From JAKVCB01 sp963578605 (GTDB taxonomy: Bacteria > Planctomycetota > Planctomycetia > Pirellulales > Lacipirellulaceae): a DNA stretch of 60,126 nucleotides. How positions within the stretch are numbered: the stretch's first letter is position 1; each line of letters opens with the position of its first letter. The notes under the pieces are model-generated. The model had not been told where the DNA came from and did no database searches. It saw only the letters and a list, made by a program, of their open reading frames with translations. Below are positions 25,785 through 34,491 of the stretch, piece by piece. Made by a program: the position numbers and the translations under genes. The stretch covers positions 1 through 60,126 of the forward strand of contig CAUZEA010000025.1 of assembly GCA_963578605.1 (NCBI GenBank), given 5' to 3'.

Positions 25785-27959
25785 ATGAGATACGCCATGA
25801 CATCGACCAGGAACCCGTCAAGTTTCGCTGCCCAGAATCTCGAAGTACGGTCCCTTTGGCTGGCACTTTGGACATGCGTGGTTATTTTGACATCCGCGTC
25901 CACGTCGGCCGAGACCAACGAAGCCGACCGGGAGCAATCCTTTCATCGGGAGCGCAATCCAGCGGTGATTGCCGTTTTACAATTACCTCGGGAAACACCG
26001 GGTGAACGTCTTCAAGCGGTCATGACCTTGGCCGATTTAGGCGAAGCTGAGTTGGCAACGGAAATTCTGAGGGAACTGGCAACCCTCGATTTGACGGCCG
26101 ACCAACGAGCGGCCCTGGTCGGCGAGTTCGGCACGGCCACCATGCTTCGGCTGGCCCGTGATCAGCGACTGGCAGCCGACGGTGCGTCGTTTGCCGATTC
26201 CTGTATGGCAGCCGCGGCTCAGCAAGCACGTGATCCGCAGCGTCTGGCAGCCCTCATCGGCGATTTGGGAAATCGGTCGGCAGAAATTCGCCTGGCTGCA
26301 AGGATCGACCTTGCAGATGGTGGAATTGTGGCCGTCGAAACCCTTGTTAAGGCATTGGCCCGAGAAACAGATGCCACGCAACGAGGTAACTTGAGGCAGG
26401 CGCTGATGGCCCTCGAGCCACTTTCCGTCGGCCCCCTGTTGGCCACGTTAACGACCGAAAACCCCCAATTACTGGCCTCCGCGAGCGCGGTGCTCAAGTC
26501 TCTGCAAAACGCGCAGGCCCTGCCGTTGTTGGCCAGCTCGACGGTGGCCGAACGTCTGCTGCTCCAGGAAATCGACCGTCATCGCCAGGGCGTGCCCCCT
26601 TTCAGGCCCGCTGCCAACAACCAAATCGGACTATGGTTCTGGGACGATGCGACCGCTGAGCTTTCGTACGAGCATTACGACCAACCGGAAGCGTGTATCC
26701 TTTGGGCGGCGCGACTGGCCGAACAGCTGGTTCGGCTCGACCCAGCCAATGTCACCAATCGAGAACTCGCCTTGGTGTTGGGACTTGAGGCCGCAAAGCT
26801 GCGACATGGATACGAACGGCCTCTTTCACAAGTCCCCCTGGGGAAGTATCTCGCGAACGTACTTGAGTCGTATCGCGGCGACGCTCAGGCAGCGGATCAA
26901 CTATTGACTGCGGCGCTCGATAGCAACTACCCAGGCGCGGCAACAGCAGCCTGTGAATTGCTTGGCGGGTTGGCTGATGTGGGAGTCCTTTACACGCCAG
27001 ATGGCCGGAATTCACCTCTCGTGCGGGCCCTGATCGGGCCGCACCGCCGCGTCTCTTTTGCTGCCCTGACAGCGATCCTGACGCTAGATCCGCAAAAGCC
27101 TTTTCCAGGCTCAAGTTGGGTCCCAAAGACGTTGTCCCGGTTTGCCAACGGAGGTGGCCCACCCATTGCGCTGGTTGCCATGCCAGCGATTCAGTCGGCA
27201 GCTTCCGTCGGCGGCATCCTGGCCTCTTTGGGTTACCAAACCGACGTTGCCAACAATCCAAAGGATTTGATTCACTTCGCACGCCAGTCCGACAGTTTGC
27301 AATTCCTCCTGGTCGATCTCGCGATCGGTTCGCCCGGAATCCGGGAATTGCTCCATACGCTGCGGTTGTTACCGCAGTCAGCCGGAGCGTCGATTGCGTT
27401 GCTTGCGCCGGCCGGCCGGTTGGTAGAAGCACATCGTCTGGCCAGTCAATACGATCGTGTGGTCGCCTTTCCAGGGGCACAAACCGAGACCGCAGTTGCC
27501 TCCATCGCCCAAAGGATGAATGACGCCCTGGGACGCGACTTGTGTTCCCCCCAGGAGCGAACCGCCCAGGCCGAGTTTGCTCTCGACCAGTTAGGCCGTC
27601 TGTTGAAGCAACCACCAGGGTTCTACGACACCGAGCAACTAGCCGACGTCCTGGCCATCGCACTCTACGAGCCGAGTCTCACGGCGGATGCGGTAGGAAA
27701 TCTGGCATGGGTCGGTACTCCGGAAAGCCAACTGGCACTGGTCGATTACGCCAGCCGTGCGGTTCTACCCATCGAATCGCGCCAGGCCGCTGCCACCGCT
27801 TTTGCCGAAAACGTGCGGAAATACGGTATCTTACTCACAACCAACGAGATCGTTCGCCAATATGACCGCTACAACGCCAGTCACGCCGCCGATGAAGCCA
27901 CCTACCGTGTCTTGAGCGGGATCCTCGATGCGCTCGAGTCACTACGGCAGGCCGAGTGA
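25785..27959 (+). CDS. HEAT-repeat protein with an embedded pseudo-receiver domain
   Basis: About 724 residues. The N-terminus has a hydrophobic segment (SLWLALWTCVVILTSAS, near residues 23-39) that looks like a signal peptide or anchor. Residues about 60-260 are short paired helices of HEAT type (ERLQAVMTLADLGEAELATE, AEIRLAARIDLADGGIVAVE). Residues about 460-585 follow the receiver fold: a beta-1 strand IALVAMPA, ILASLGYQTDVANNPKD, then the phospho-site strand FLLVDLAIGSPG with an Asp (about 511), then SIALLAPAG and VVAFPG. The acidic pair after beta-1, the conserved Thr/Ser and the Lys are missing, so normal phosphorylation is unlikely. The stop codon overlaps the GTG of the sigma-54 activator (GTGA). 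Start uncertain (25779 GTG, 25785 or 25797 ATG). Confidence 0.75.
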   Translation: MRYAMTSTRNPSSFAAQNLEVRSLWLALWTCVVILTSASTSAETNEADREQSFHRERNPAVIAVLQLPRETPGERLQAVMTLADLGEAELATEILRELATLDLTADQRAALVGEFGTATMLRLARDQRLAADGASFADSCMAAAAQQARDPQRLAALIGDLGNRSAEIRLAARIDLADGGIVAVETLVKALARETDATQRGNLRQALMALEPLSVGPLLATLTTENPQLLASASAVLKSLQNAQALPLLASSTVAERLLLQEIDRHRQGVPPFRPAANNQIGLWFWDDATAELSYEHYDQPEACILWAARLAEQLVRLDPANVTNRELALVLGLEAAKLRHGYERPLSQVPLGKYLANVLESYRGDAQAADQLLTAALDSNYPGAATAACELLGGLADVGVLYTPDGRNSPLVRALIGPHRRVSFAALTAILTLDPQKPFPGSSWVPKTLSRFANGGGPPIALVAMPAIQSAASVGGILASLGYQTDVANNPKDLIHFARQSDSLQFLLVDLAIGSPGIRELLHTLRLLPQSAGASIALLAPAGRLVEAHRLASQYDRVVAFPGAQTETAVASIAQRMNDALGRDLCSPQERTAQAEFALDQLGRLLKQPPGFYDTEQLADVLAIALYEPSLTADAVGNLAWVGTPESQLALVDYASRAVLPIESRQAAATAFAENVRKYGILLTTNEIVRQYDRYNASHAADEATYRVLSGILDALESLRQAE

Positions 27960-29047
27960 AAACTGCCGATGACCTCATGTCCAAGCCTCTAAAAATGATG
28001 ACGCACCCGCAAGCGGACGATGCTTCCTTGCCGGGTATTATCGGGTCCAGCCCCCCCATGTTGGAAGTCTACCGGCTCACGCGTCAAGTCGCCCGTAGTC
28101 GCGCATCGGTCCTGCTGTTGGGTGAAACCGGGACTGGCAAAGAGCTGATTGCCCAGGCGGTTCACTCCCATAGTGAACGCAAACAACGGCCCTTTGTCCG
28201 GGTCAATTGCGGTGCGCTGAGCGATAACCTGCTGGAAAGCGAGCTTTTTGGCCATGTTCGGGGTGCTTTCACCGGTGCGCATGAGAACCGCACCGGTCGT
28301 TTTGAAGCGGCCCACACGGGCACGATTTTTCTGGACGAAATTAACAGTATGGCCCATCAACTGCAGGTCAAGTTGCTCCGAGTTTTGCAGGAAAGGGAGT
28401 TCGAACGGGTTGGTGATACACAAACAATCAAGGTCGATTGCCGTGTGGTCGCCGCAAGCAATCGAGATTTGCTCGAAGAGGCATCCAAGAACCGGTTCCG
28501 CGAGGACCTCTACTATCGCCTCAACGTGGTGCCCATTTACCTGCCCCCGCTACGGGAGCGACGTACTGACATACCGGAACTGGCAACGTACTTCCTGAAC
28601 TTCTACAACGAACAAAACGACCGGTACGTGGTCCACATCGATCCCGCCGCCATGGAAGCGCTCCAGCAATACGATTGGCCCGGTAATGTGCGGGAGTTGC
28701 AAAACTATATCGAGAGGGCCGTCGTCATGGCGCCCGACGACGAACTGCGCCTGGAACTCCTGCCTTCGGTCGTCACCACCGGCCGACTCGACTGCACCGT
28801 GGGAACCCGACCCCTCGACTTCGATTCGCTGGCCGAGGAACTGGTCCATCAGGGCGTCGCCGGCTCCGATGACCACTGCCAGGATCTCCACAGTCGGGTT
28901 GTCGATCGGGTCGAACGCGAGGTGATCGCTCAAGTACTGGTGTTGTGTGATGGCGTGCAGATCAAGGCAGCCGAGCGGTTGGGCATCAATCGAAACACGC
29001 TGCACAAGAAACTAAAAGATTACGGCCTGGATGGCGCAACGCCGTGA
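27956..29047 (+). CDS. Sigma-54-dependent transcriptional activator without a receiver domain
   Basis: A 363-residue bacterial enhancer-binding protein. The AAA+ domain covers about 25-260, with Walker A GETGTGKE (56-63), the sigma-54 contact loop GAFTGA (103-108), Walker B TIFLDE (123-128) and the DWPGNVREL motif (240-248). The C-terminal Fis-type HTH is at about 335-357 (AAERLGINRNTLHKKLKDYG). Only about 25 residues precede the AAA+ domain, so there is no receiver, GAF or PAS input domain. Its GTG overlaps the stop of the HEAT/pseudo-receiver gene, so the two are translationally coupled, and that protein is a natural candidate for the missing input. Target promoters are not visible here. 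Confidence 0.95.
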   Translation: MKTADDLMSKPLKMMTHPQADDASLPGIIGSSPPMLEVYRLTRQVARSRASVLLLGETGTGKELIAQAVHSHSERKQRPFVRVNCGALSDNLLESELFGHVRGAFTGAHENRTGRFEAAHTGTIFLDEINSMAHQLQVKLLRVLQEREFERVGDTQTIKVDCRVVAASNRDLLEEASKNRFREDLYYRLNVVPIYLPPLRERRTDIPELATYFLNFYNEQNDRYVVHIDPAAMEALQQYDWPGNVRELQNYIERAVVMAPDDELRLELLPSVVTTGRLDCTVGTRPLDFDSLAEELVHQGVAGSDDHCQDLHSRVVDRVEREVIAQVLVLCDGVQIKAAERLGINRNTLHKKLKDYGLDGATP

Positions 29048-29313
29048 ATTATTCTCTCGGGCAAGATTCTGGATTGAATAATGGGTAATATGAGGTGTAA
29101 AAATTGGTATTTTATGTAAAAATAAATATTTATATTATTTATTGGTCGCCACGGACCCCCAAATCGATTCATTTTCCCATCATTTCCATGCATAATTGAG
29201 TCATTTATCCGTTTATGCGGTTGACCTTTGCTCACATTAAGAGACGATGGCAGTGGACGGAGAACGATGTCGAGTTCGCCGGTTGCCCGCCCGTTTCATC
29301 CAAGGATCTCTCA
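29048..29313. other. AT-rich spacer
   Basis: About 265 bp, the most AT-rich stretch of the window, especially 29080-29145, where A/T runs form small palindromes such as TAAATATTTA. It separates the sigma-54 activator from the orphan gene at 29314. It may hold the promoter of that gene. TTTATCCGTT at 29203 resembles a DnaA box only loosely. Confidence 0.6.
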
Positions 29314-30000
29314 ATGGCCACGATTCATTCGCCTGCCCCGAAAGAAATCCTCTCGATGGTCGAAGAGGAACTTTTCAAAATTGGCGGTCGTTTGGCCCAA
29401 TGCACTCGGCATAAGGGGCGTCTTTTCATATGGGCCACAGTTCCGCACACCCGCCAGATCCGCCCAAACGATTATGTCCAAGGGGGGGTGGCAGTCTGCA
29501 CGATCGGGTATGAAATTTGTATTTTTCCACATGTTTTTCGTCAGATGCACCGTAGCGGTGCCATCATGTCGCGCACCGATGGAATGAAGCGGTTGAAGCG
29601 GGTACCGTCGACCTCCGCACCCCGGGCTTTGGAGCGGCTTCGCAAGCGTGTGCGAAACCTCGTTCAGGTGTGTACGTCGTCCGAGATGCTCACCCAACTT
29701 ACCGATCAGCTGCGCGTTGCCGCCGAAAGTGATGTCGACGCGGGTTTGCAAATGTCGACGGTCATCTCGCAGCTCCCACGGCGTCATTCTTCGCTCCTGT
29801 TGAGTCAGATTCTCTCGAAATTCCACGAAGATGAGGACGACTCCGTCTACGGGCTGATGAACGCGGTAGCTGCGGTTGCGCGCGACGAGGACGACCCGGA
29901 AACGAAGTGGGATTTGGAAGAGCTTGCTGGTTGGGTTCCAATGTTGGTGCCCTCGAATCAAACCTACCGCGACGCGGCTGAGGTCGTGGTCGTAAGCTGA
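29314..30000 (+). CDS. Hypothetical protein (228 aa), weak DUF932-like pattern
   Basis: I cannot assign a function. I chose the ATG at 29314 because AAGGA sits 7 bases upstream; the frame is open back to 29215. Residues about 55-90 (PNDYVQGGVAVCTIGYEICI, then FPHVFRQMHRSGAIM) recall a stretch of phage/plasmid-type DUF932 proteins, but this is only an impression. The C-terminal half is helical and acidic (FHEDEDDSVYGLMNAVAAVA, ARDEDDPETKWDLEELAGW). No signal peptide or membrane segment. It follows a very AT-rich spacer, and the next gene begins about 100 bp later. Confidence 0.65.
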   Translation: MATIHSPAPKEILSMVEEELFKIGGRLAQCTRHKGRLFIWATVPHTRQIRPNDYVQGGVAVCTIGYEICIFPHVFRQMHRSGAIMSRTDGMKRLKRVPSTSAPRALERLRKRVRNLVQVCTSSEMLTQLTDQLRVAAESDVDAGLQMSTVISQLPRRHSSLLLSQILSKFHEDEDDSVYGLMNAVAAVARDEDDPETKWDLEELAGWVPMLVPSNQTYRDAAEVVVVS

Positions 30001-30105
30001 TCGCCTCGGTGAATGTGGCTTCCGATCCCCTGCGGGCAGATCGGACGTGGCAACCTCATGGCAGTCGGAACAATCTTGTCCTGGGGAGTGGGAAGTCGCC
30101 GCGGC

Positions 30106-31011
30106 ATGACTGATGTTGTCTTGGTGTGCACTCTAATGTCGTCCGGTGTAAATATCTTCTGTTTTACAGCTTGCTATTTCGTGGCCTGGATGTTGGAGTT
30201 AGCCGGGCTGAAGGCTCGTTACGGCTGGCACCGCCTGGTGATGCTCGCCTTCGCAGGAGCAGGCTTGGCTGCGCAGACCTGGTACTTGATCGACCGGGTC
30301 AGCCAGGCACCTGCCACACCCCTGGCAACAACCTTTGACTGGTGTCTGTTGGCGGCTTGGGTCTTGGCGATCGTTTATCTGGGTTTGGTTTTTTATTCAC
30401 CTGGAACATCGATCGGGCTGTTTCTGTTGCCGCTCATACTGCTACTGGTTGGGGCGGCGCAATTTGCCAGTCAAGTTCCTCTGGCAGCTCGACAGGCATC
30501 GCAATTTTGGGGTGTCGTTCATGGTGTGACGCTGTTGTTGGGAACGGTGACAGTCTGCTTGGGGTTTTTGAGCGGATTGATGTATCTGATACAAAGCCAC
30601 CGATTGCGGAAGGCCTTGCCACCTGTGGTTAGTTTTCGCCTCCCCAGCCTGGAATGGCTGCATTGGATTAACAGTCGTGCGTTGCGGTGGTCGGCCCTGA
30701 CGATGGCTGCTGGCTTGCTTTCCGGGGTGATCTTGACTCACATGAAACACCCGACCGACACGAGCTATCGCTTATGGACGGATCCGGTCGTATTAAGCCT
30801 AGCCGCCATGCTGGCCTGGCTGATCACAGCAGAGATCTTCCGGCTGGTTTATCCCGCCGCCCGCCAAGGGCGCAAGGTTGCCTACCTCACGCTTGCCGCA
30901 TTTGTGTTCCTCGTGTTCATGCTGTTTTCGATCACGATGCTCGATACAGTCCACGGCCGCAAAGGCCACGCGAACGAATTGACGGCATGTCCTATGGAGG
31001 TGAGCGTATGA
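30106..31011 (+). CDS. CcsA/HemX-family integral membrane protein
   Basis: About 301 residues with eight or so hydrophobic helices. The region SQFWGVVHGVTLLLGTVTVC is a variant of the CcsA/HemX signature around a conserved His, and ILTHMKHP supplies another. CcsA works in cytochrome c maturation by carrying haem across the membrane. HemX, the same fold, is found next to hemA and tunes HemA levels in Bacillus. Here the stop overlaps the hemA start (ATGA), so the HemX-like role in haem synthesis is more likely. The start is uncertain: 30106 gives a sensible first helix, while a longer frame begins at 30013. Confidence 0.8.
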   Translation: MTDVVLVCTLMSSGVNIFCFTACYFVAWMLELAGLKARYGWHRLVMLAFAGAGLAAQTWYLIDRVSQAPATPLATTFDWCLLAAWVLAIVYLGLVFYSPGTSIGLFLLPLILLLVGAAQFASQVPLAARQASQFWGVVHGVTLLLGTVTVCLGFLSGLMYLIQSHRLRKALPPVVSFRLPSLEWLHWINSRALRWSALTMAAGLLSGVILTHMKHPTDTSYRLWTDPVVLSLAAMLAWLITAEIFRLVYPAARQGRKVAYLTLAAFVFLVFMLFSITMLDTVHGRKGHANELTACPMEVSV

Positions 31012-32285
31012 AACTCCGCATGGTCGGCTGTCATCATCGACACATGAGTGTGGCGGTTCGCGAGCGGCTGGCATTTAACAACAATCAGGCTGAAGCAGCG
31101 CTTGTTTCTTGGCGTGATGCGTACCCCGATACCGAAGCCGTGCTGCTTTCAACGTGTAATCGCGTGGAACTCTATGCTGCAGTCGAAGGGCAACACCTCC
31201 CTCCCTGCTCAAAATCGCTGGCTGCGCATCTTGCTTCTTTCCATCAGGTACCCATCGATGAGCTGCAGCCCTCCCTGGTTACGCTGGAAGATGAAGAAGT
31301 GGTACGCCACTTGTTCCGTGTTGCCGCCAGTCTCGACAGCATGGTCGTCGGGGAACCGCAAATACTTGCGCAGGTAAAAAAAGCCTACGACCTGGCACGT
31401 GGAATTGGCAGCACGGGACCCCTCACCCACCAGTTTTTTCAAGCGGCCCTCCGCACGGCGAGACGCGTTGCAGGCGAGACTCCCTTGCACCGGCACCGTG
31501 TGAGCATACCGAGCATTGCCATCGCCGACTTCGCCAGCCGCATCTTCGAACGTTTCGACGACAAGATGGTCCTGGTCGTTGGGGCTGGAGAAATGGCCGA
31601 GGAAACGCTCCGATATCTGGTCGATGCGGGGACGCAAAACCTCCAAATCGCCAACCGCAACCTCCCTCGTGCCCGGCTTCTCGCCGAAAAATGGCATGGT
31701 ACCCCGGTCGCCTGGGATCATCTCTACGAACGGCTCGTCGAGGCCGACGTCGTGATCAGTACCACGGGTGCCGACCAGCCGATTTTCACTCTGGAAGCTT
31801 ATCGCAGGCATGTCGCACCACGCCGACACCAACGCCCCTTGTTCATCCTGGATCTGGCCGTGCCCCGCGACTTCGAACCAGCTATTGGTGACTACTTGGG
31901 AACGTATCTCTACTCCATTGATGACCTGGCAAACACCTGTGATCAGAACCGGCAGGCTCGACAGACCGCACTTCCCGCCGCTGAAAAAATCGTATCGCAG
32001 GAGACGCTCAAATTCCTCGCCGAGGCCCGGCATCGGACCACGGTGCCAGTCGTCGCCGAATTGCAAGACGGTTTCCGCCGCACCAAACAGGAAGAACTGA
32101 CTCGACTGTTCCGGAAAGTGCCCGATTTAGATGACCGGGACCGGCAAGAAATAGAACGGTTTGCGGATCGGCTCATTGCGAAGCTTCTTCACCCACCCCT
32201 GGAGTCGCTGCGGGATGTCTCCCGTCATGGCTCGCCACGACAACTGGTCGAAGCACTTCGTAGACTATTCCAGTTGAAAGAGTAG
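31008..32285 (+). CDS. hemA: Glutamyl-tRNA reductase
   Basis: Reduces glutamyl-tRNA to glutamate-1-semialdehyde with NADPH, the first committed step of C5 haem synthesis. The protein has 425 residues. The catalytic Cys50 is in LLSTCNRVELYA, as in other HemA proteins. The substrate-binding CHHRHMSVAVRERLAF is at 8-23, the NADPH fold VLVVGAGEMAEETLRYL is central, and the dimerisation helix region lies at the C-terminus. The start at 31008 overlaps the stop of the CcsA/HemX-like gene by 4 bases. The frame is open further upstream, but that part overlaps the neighbour and has no family similarity. Confidence 0.97.
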   Translation: MKLRMVGCHHRHMSVAVRERLAFNNNQAEAALVSWRDAYPDTEAVLLSTCNRVELYAAVEGQHLPPCSKSLAAHLASFHQVPIDELQPSLVTLEDEEVVRHLFRVAASLDSMVVGEPQILAQVKKAYDLARGIGSTGPLTHQFFQAALRTARRVAGETPLHRHRVSIPSIAIADFASRIFERFDDKMVLVVGAGEMAEETLRYLVDAGTQNLQIANRNLPRARLLAEKWHGTPVAWDHLYERLVEADVVISTTGADQPIFTLEAYRRHVAPRRHQRPLFILDLAVPRDFEPAIGDYLGTYLYSIDDLANTCDQNRQARQTALPAAEKIVSQETLKFLAEARHRTTVPVVAELQDGFRRTKQEELTRLFRKVPDLDDRDRQEIERFADRLIAKLLHPPLESLRDVSRHGSPRQLVEALRRLFQLKE

Positions 32286-32539
32286 GTTCGGTTGCAAAAG
32301 GGGGGATTCGGTTCCCAGCGGAGGTTCGAATCTTCTTGACGCATCGCTTCCGCTGGCGACCGACGGCCGCAAGCGATCTTTGCTACGTGCGGCACGAGAA
32401 ACGGCTACCCGCCGATAGCGGACCCGCGGCTTCCGACGAGCTAACCCTGCAAAACCGAAGCAACACTTCGCAGAGGATGATCGCGTCTCAGGGTTCAACT
32501 CCAGCAACGCTGTCCAGCGGGGAACACCACCGCTAGAAA

Positions 32540-32947
32540 CTAGTCGTCCTCGTATTCGTATTCGTCGTCCTCGTCGTCCTCGTCGTCCTCGTCTTCCTCG
32601 TCGTCCTCGTCGTCCACTTCGGCTGGCTGGTCGTCTTCAACTTCTTGCCACTCTTCGTCAGCATACTCGTCGTCATCTTCCTTTTCCTCTTCGTCACTGC
32701 TCTCCTCTTCATCGTCGTTTTCATGTTCCTCGACTACATCGTCGTCGTCTTCCTCGTCGTCTTCCTCGTCCTCTTTCTCGTCGTCTTCCTCGTCCTCTTT
32801 CTCGTCGTCTCCCTCGTCGTCGTCCTCGTCCTCGTCGTACTCGTCACCATCTTCGTACTCATACTCATCGTCGTCGTCACCCTCTTCGACTTCGTCTTGA
32901 ACTTCGTTGATTACGAGAATCTTGTACTCGAATTCGTCCTGGCTCAT
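32540..32947 (-). CDS. Extremely acidic low-complexity protein (135 aa)
   Basis: After an ordinary N-terminal segment (MSQDEFEYKILVINEVQDEV) the protein is almost only Asp and Glu with Tyr, Lys and a few others; about 70% of all residues are acidic. The ATG at 32947 has GGGGAG nine bases upstream, which supports real translation, and the codons vary between GAC, GAT, GAA and GAG in a way that keeps the acidic product. It has no membrane segment. It could be a cation buffer, a nucleic-acid mimic or a partner of basic proteins; none of this can be told from sequence. It lies just downstream of scpB on the same strand. Confidence 0.65.
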   Translation of the reverse strand: MSQDEFEYKILVINEVQDEVEEGDDDDEYEYEDGDEYDEDEDDDEGDDEKEDEEDDEKEDEEDDEEDDDDVVEEHENDDEEESSDEEEKEDDDEYADEEWQEVEDDQPAEVDDEDDEEDEDDEDDEDDEYEYEDD

Positions 32948-33019
32948 TTTCAGCATCTCCCCTGGCGTGCGTGATACACAGTTGTGGAAGCGTCACGCCG
33001 CTTGAACCTATTCCCTGGA

Positions 33020-33742
33020 TTATAGCTCCAGACCTGAAAAAATTGCTCGGCCGTCACACGTAACTGGGCGGAGCTCAGTCGCACGCGGAAGTTCATCCAG
33101 GTTCCGCAGTCCGAAAACCTGGAGAAATCGTCGGGTCGTTCCATAGAGAAACGGTCTTCCCAACTCATCCGATCGTCCGACGATACGCAATAAGTCCCGA
33201 TCCATCAACTGCCTCAGGAGTTCACCACACTGAACACCGCGAATTGCCTCAACATCGGCCCTCAACACCGGCTGTCGATAGGCCACGACGGCCAGCGTTT
33301 CCAGGGCTGGATCCGACAATTGCACATCCCTTTTCTGAGGGGTTTGATCGCGTATCCAACGGGCAAACTGTGGCTGAGTCAAGAGCTGATAGCCACCCGC
33401 CACCCGCGTCACTTGAAATGCACTCCCCCGCTCGTCGTATTGGCGGGTTAAAGCCTCCAACCGAGTGCGAGCTTCCGTTCCATCGGCCAAATTCGCCAGT
33501 TTTGCCAATTTTCTCGTCGTCAGTGGTTCGCGAGCCAACAACAACACCGCCTCAAGGCGGGCTGTTCGGTTTGTCTCGTCTGGAAACCGTTTTGTCGGGC
33601 ATTTAGCCAACGGGCCAAGATGCGTCCATAAACTAGCTGGGCGACAAGCCTTATGCCGCCACCGAAAATGGCCGGCGATGGCAGTTCGGTCACTCCCTCG
33701 ACTCAGCCGGTCCGACAATCGCTGAAAAATTGCAGTACGCAT
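33020..33742 (-). CDS. scpB: Segregation and condensation protein B
   Basis: ScpB dimers bind the ScpA kleisin of the SMC condensin that compacts and segregates chromosomes. The two winged-helix domains run from about residue 58 (RTARLEAVLLLAREPLTTRK) to 235, with the family signature LETLAVVAYRQPVLRADVEAIRG split over about 142-164 and GRPFLYGTTRRFLQVFGL. The first 57 residues are basic and not part of the usual fold; they may be a real extension or a sign that the start is further in. scpA and smc are not in the window. The gene lies about 2 kb from dnaA, in line with a chromosome-maintenance neighbourhood. Confidence 0.9.
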   Translation of the reverse strand: MRTAIFQRLSDRLSRGSDRTAIAGHFRWRHKACRPASLWTHLGPLAKCPTKRFPDETNRTARLEAVLLLAREPLTTRKLAKLANLADGTEARTRLEALTRQYDERGSAFQVTRVAGGYQLLTQPQFARWIRDQTPQKRDVQLSDPALETLAVVAYRQPVLRADVEAIRGVQCGELLRQLMDRDLLRIVGRSDELGRPFLYGTTRRFLQVFGLRNLDELPRATELRPVTCDGRAIFSGLEL

Positions 33743-33799
33743 CAATCTCTATCGTCCACCTTGGGATCCTTGTCTGGGTGGATGTTCATAGTTGGGCGG

Positions 33800-34330
33800 T
33801 CATTGCGGCAAACTGGACAGGCGGTCATGCTGATCGCGCCAAACGCGAATCTCCGCAAGAACCCCCAGGGCCGCATCCGCACGATTGACTGCCACGGACT
33901 CAAAATGCCGACTTATCGACGAAATCCCAGACAATGGTAACTCGCAGCTAACGCGGTGCAACTTGCCCCGGCCCCAGCGTTCGACCATGACCTGTTGGGC
34001 ACCCAGGGATTCCAACGCGGCCACCACGACCGACACGGGCGCGGCCGGCATTGTGGCGACTGCCGCTTGGAGCGGCGCGGGCATAGCGGGCGACGGCTTG
34101 CCGTCGGTAGGGTTTGCCGTCAGCACGAGCGGTTGTGACCAGTTTGGCTCGGACAACGGTTGGCGTACCGAGCGGGGCTGGCCGCCGTGTCGCCCCAACA
34201 ATTTATCGGCTAGTTCGATCGTACGACTGGTCAGCGGCCGGACCGCCTCGATGGGACCAAACCTGGCAACGGCCCAAGCAAGGGCGGCCAAAGTTACTAG
34301 CATCACCGTCGCGCGCGATATCGTTTGCAT
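33800..34330 (-). CDS. Hypothetical membrane-anchored protein (176 aa)
   Basis: The ATG at 34330 has GGAG seven bases upstream, and the frame beyond it is unlikely to be translated. One N-terminal hydrophobic helix (ATVMLVTLAALAWAVARF) is followed by a Pro/Ala-rich linker and a C-terminal domain of about 75 residues (VVVAALESLGAQQVMVERWG, then a HFESVAVNRADAAL stretch). I do not recognise a family. Divergent from the cysteine desulfurase and 57 bp downstream is scpB on the same strand. Confidence 0.65.
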   Translation of the reverse strand: MQTISRATVMLVTLAALAWAVARFGPIEAVRPLTSRTIELADKLLGRHGGQPRSVRQPLSEPNWSQPLVLTANPTDGKPSPAMPAPLQAAVATMPAAPVSVVVAALESLGAQQVMVERWGRGKLHRVSCELPLSGISSISRHFESVAVNRADAALGVLAEIRVWRDQHDRLSSLPQ

Positions 34331-34491
34331 GATCCAACTCCGGTTAGAGACCGACGGGGAAAATGCTAGCAAGTTCTGGCCGGTCGGAGCGGGATCATAG
34401 TCCCCCAGATTTGCCGACCGCAATGGCAAATCGCGCTGCTGGCTACCGAGCCCCATACTGATTCCACCGAACTGCCCCTATAATTCATGCT

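Noticed and set aside
30687..31007. N-terminal extension of hemA
   Set aside because: It overlaps the CcsA/HemX-like gene in another frame, and HemA homologues start at the ATG at 31008 with the CHHRHMS motif.
32318..32350. tRNA-like T-arm (GGAGG-TTCGAAT-CTTCT) after hemA
   Set aside because: The T-arm pairs, but no acceptor stem, D-arm or anticodon arm can be built upstream.
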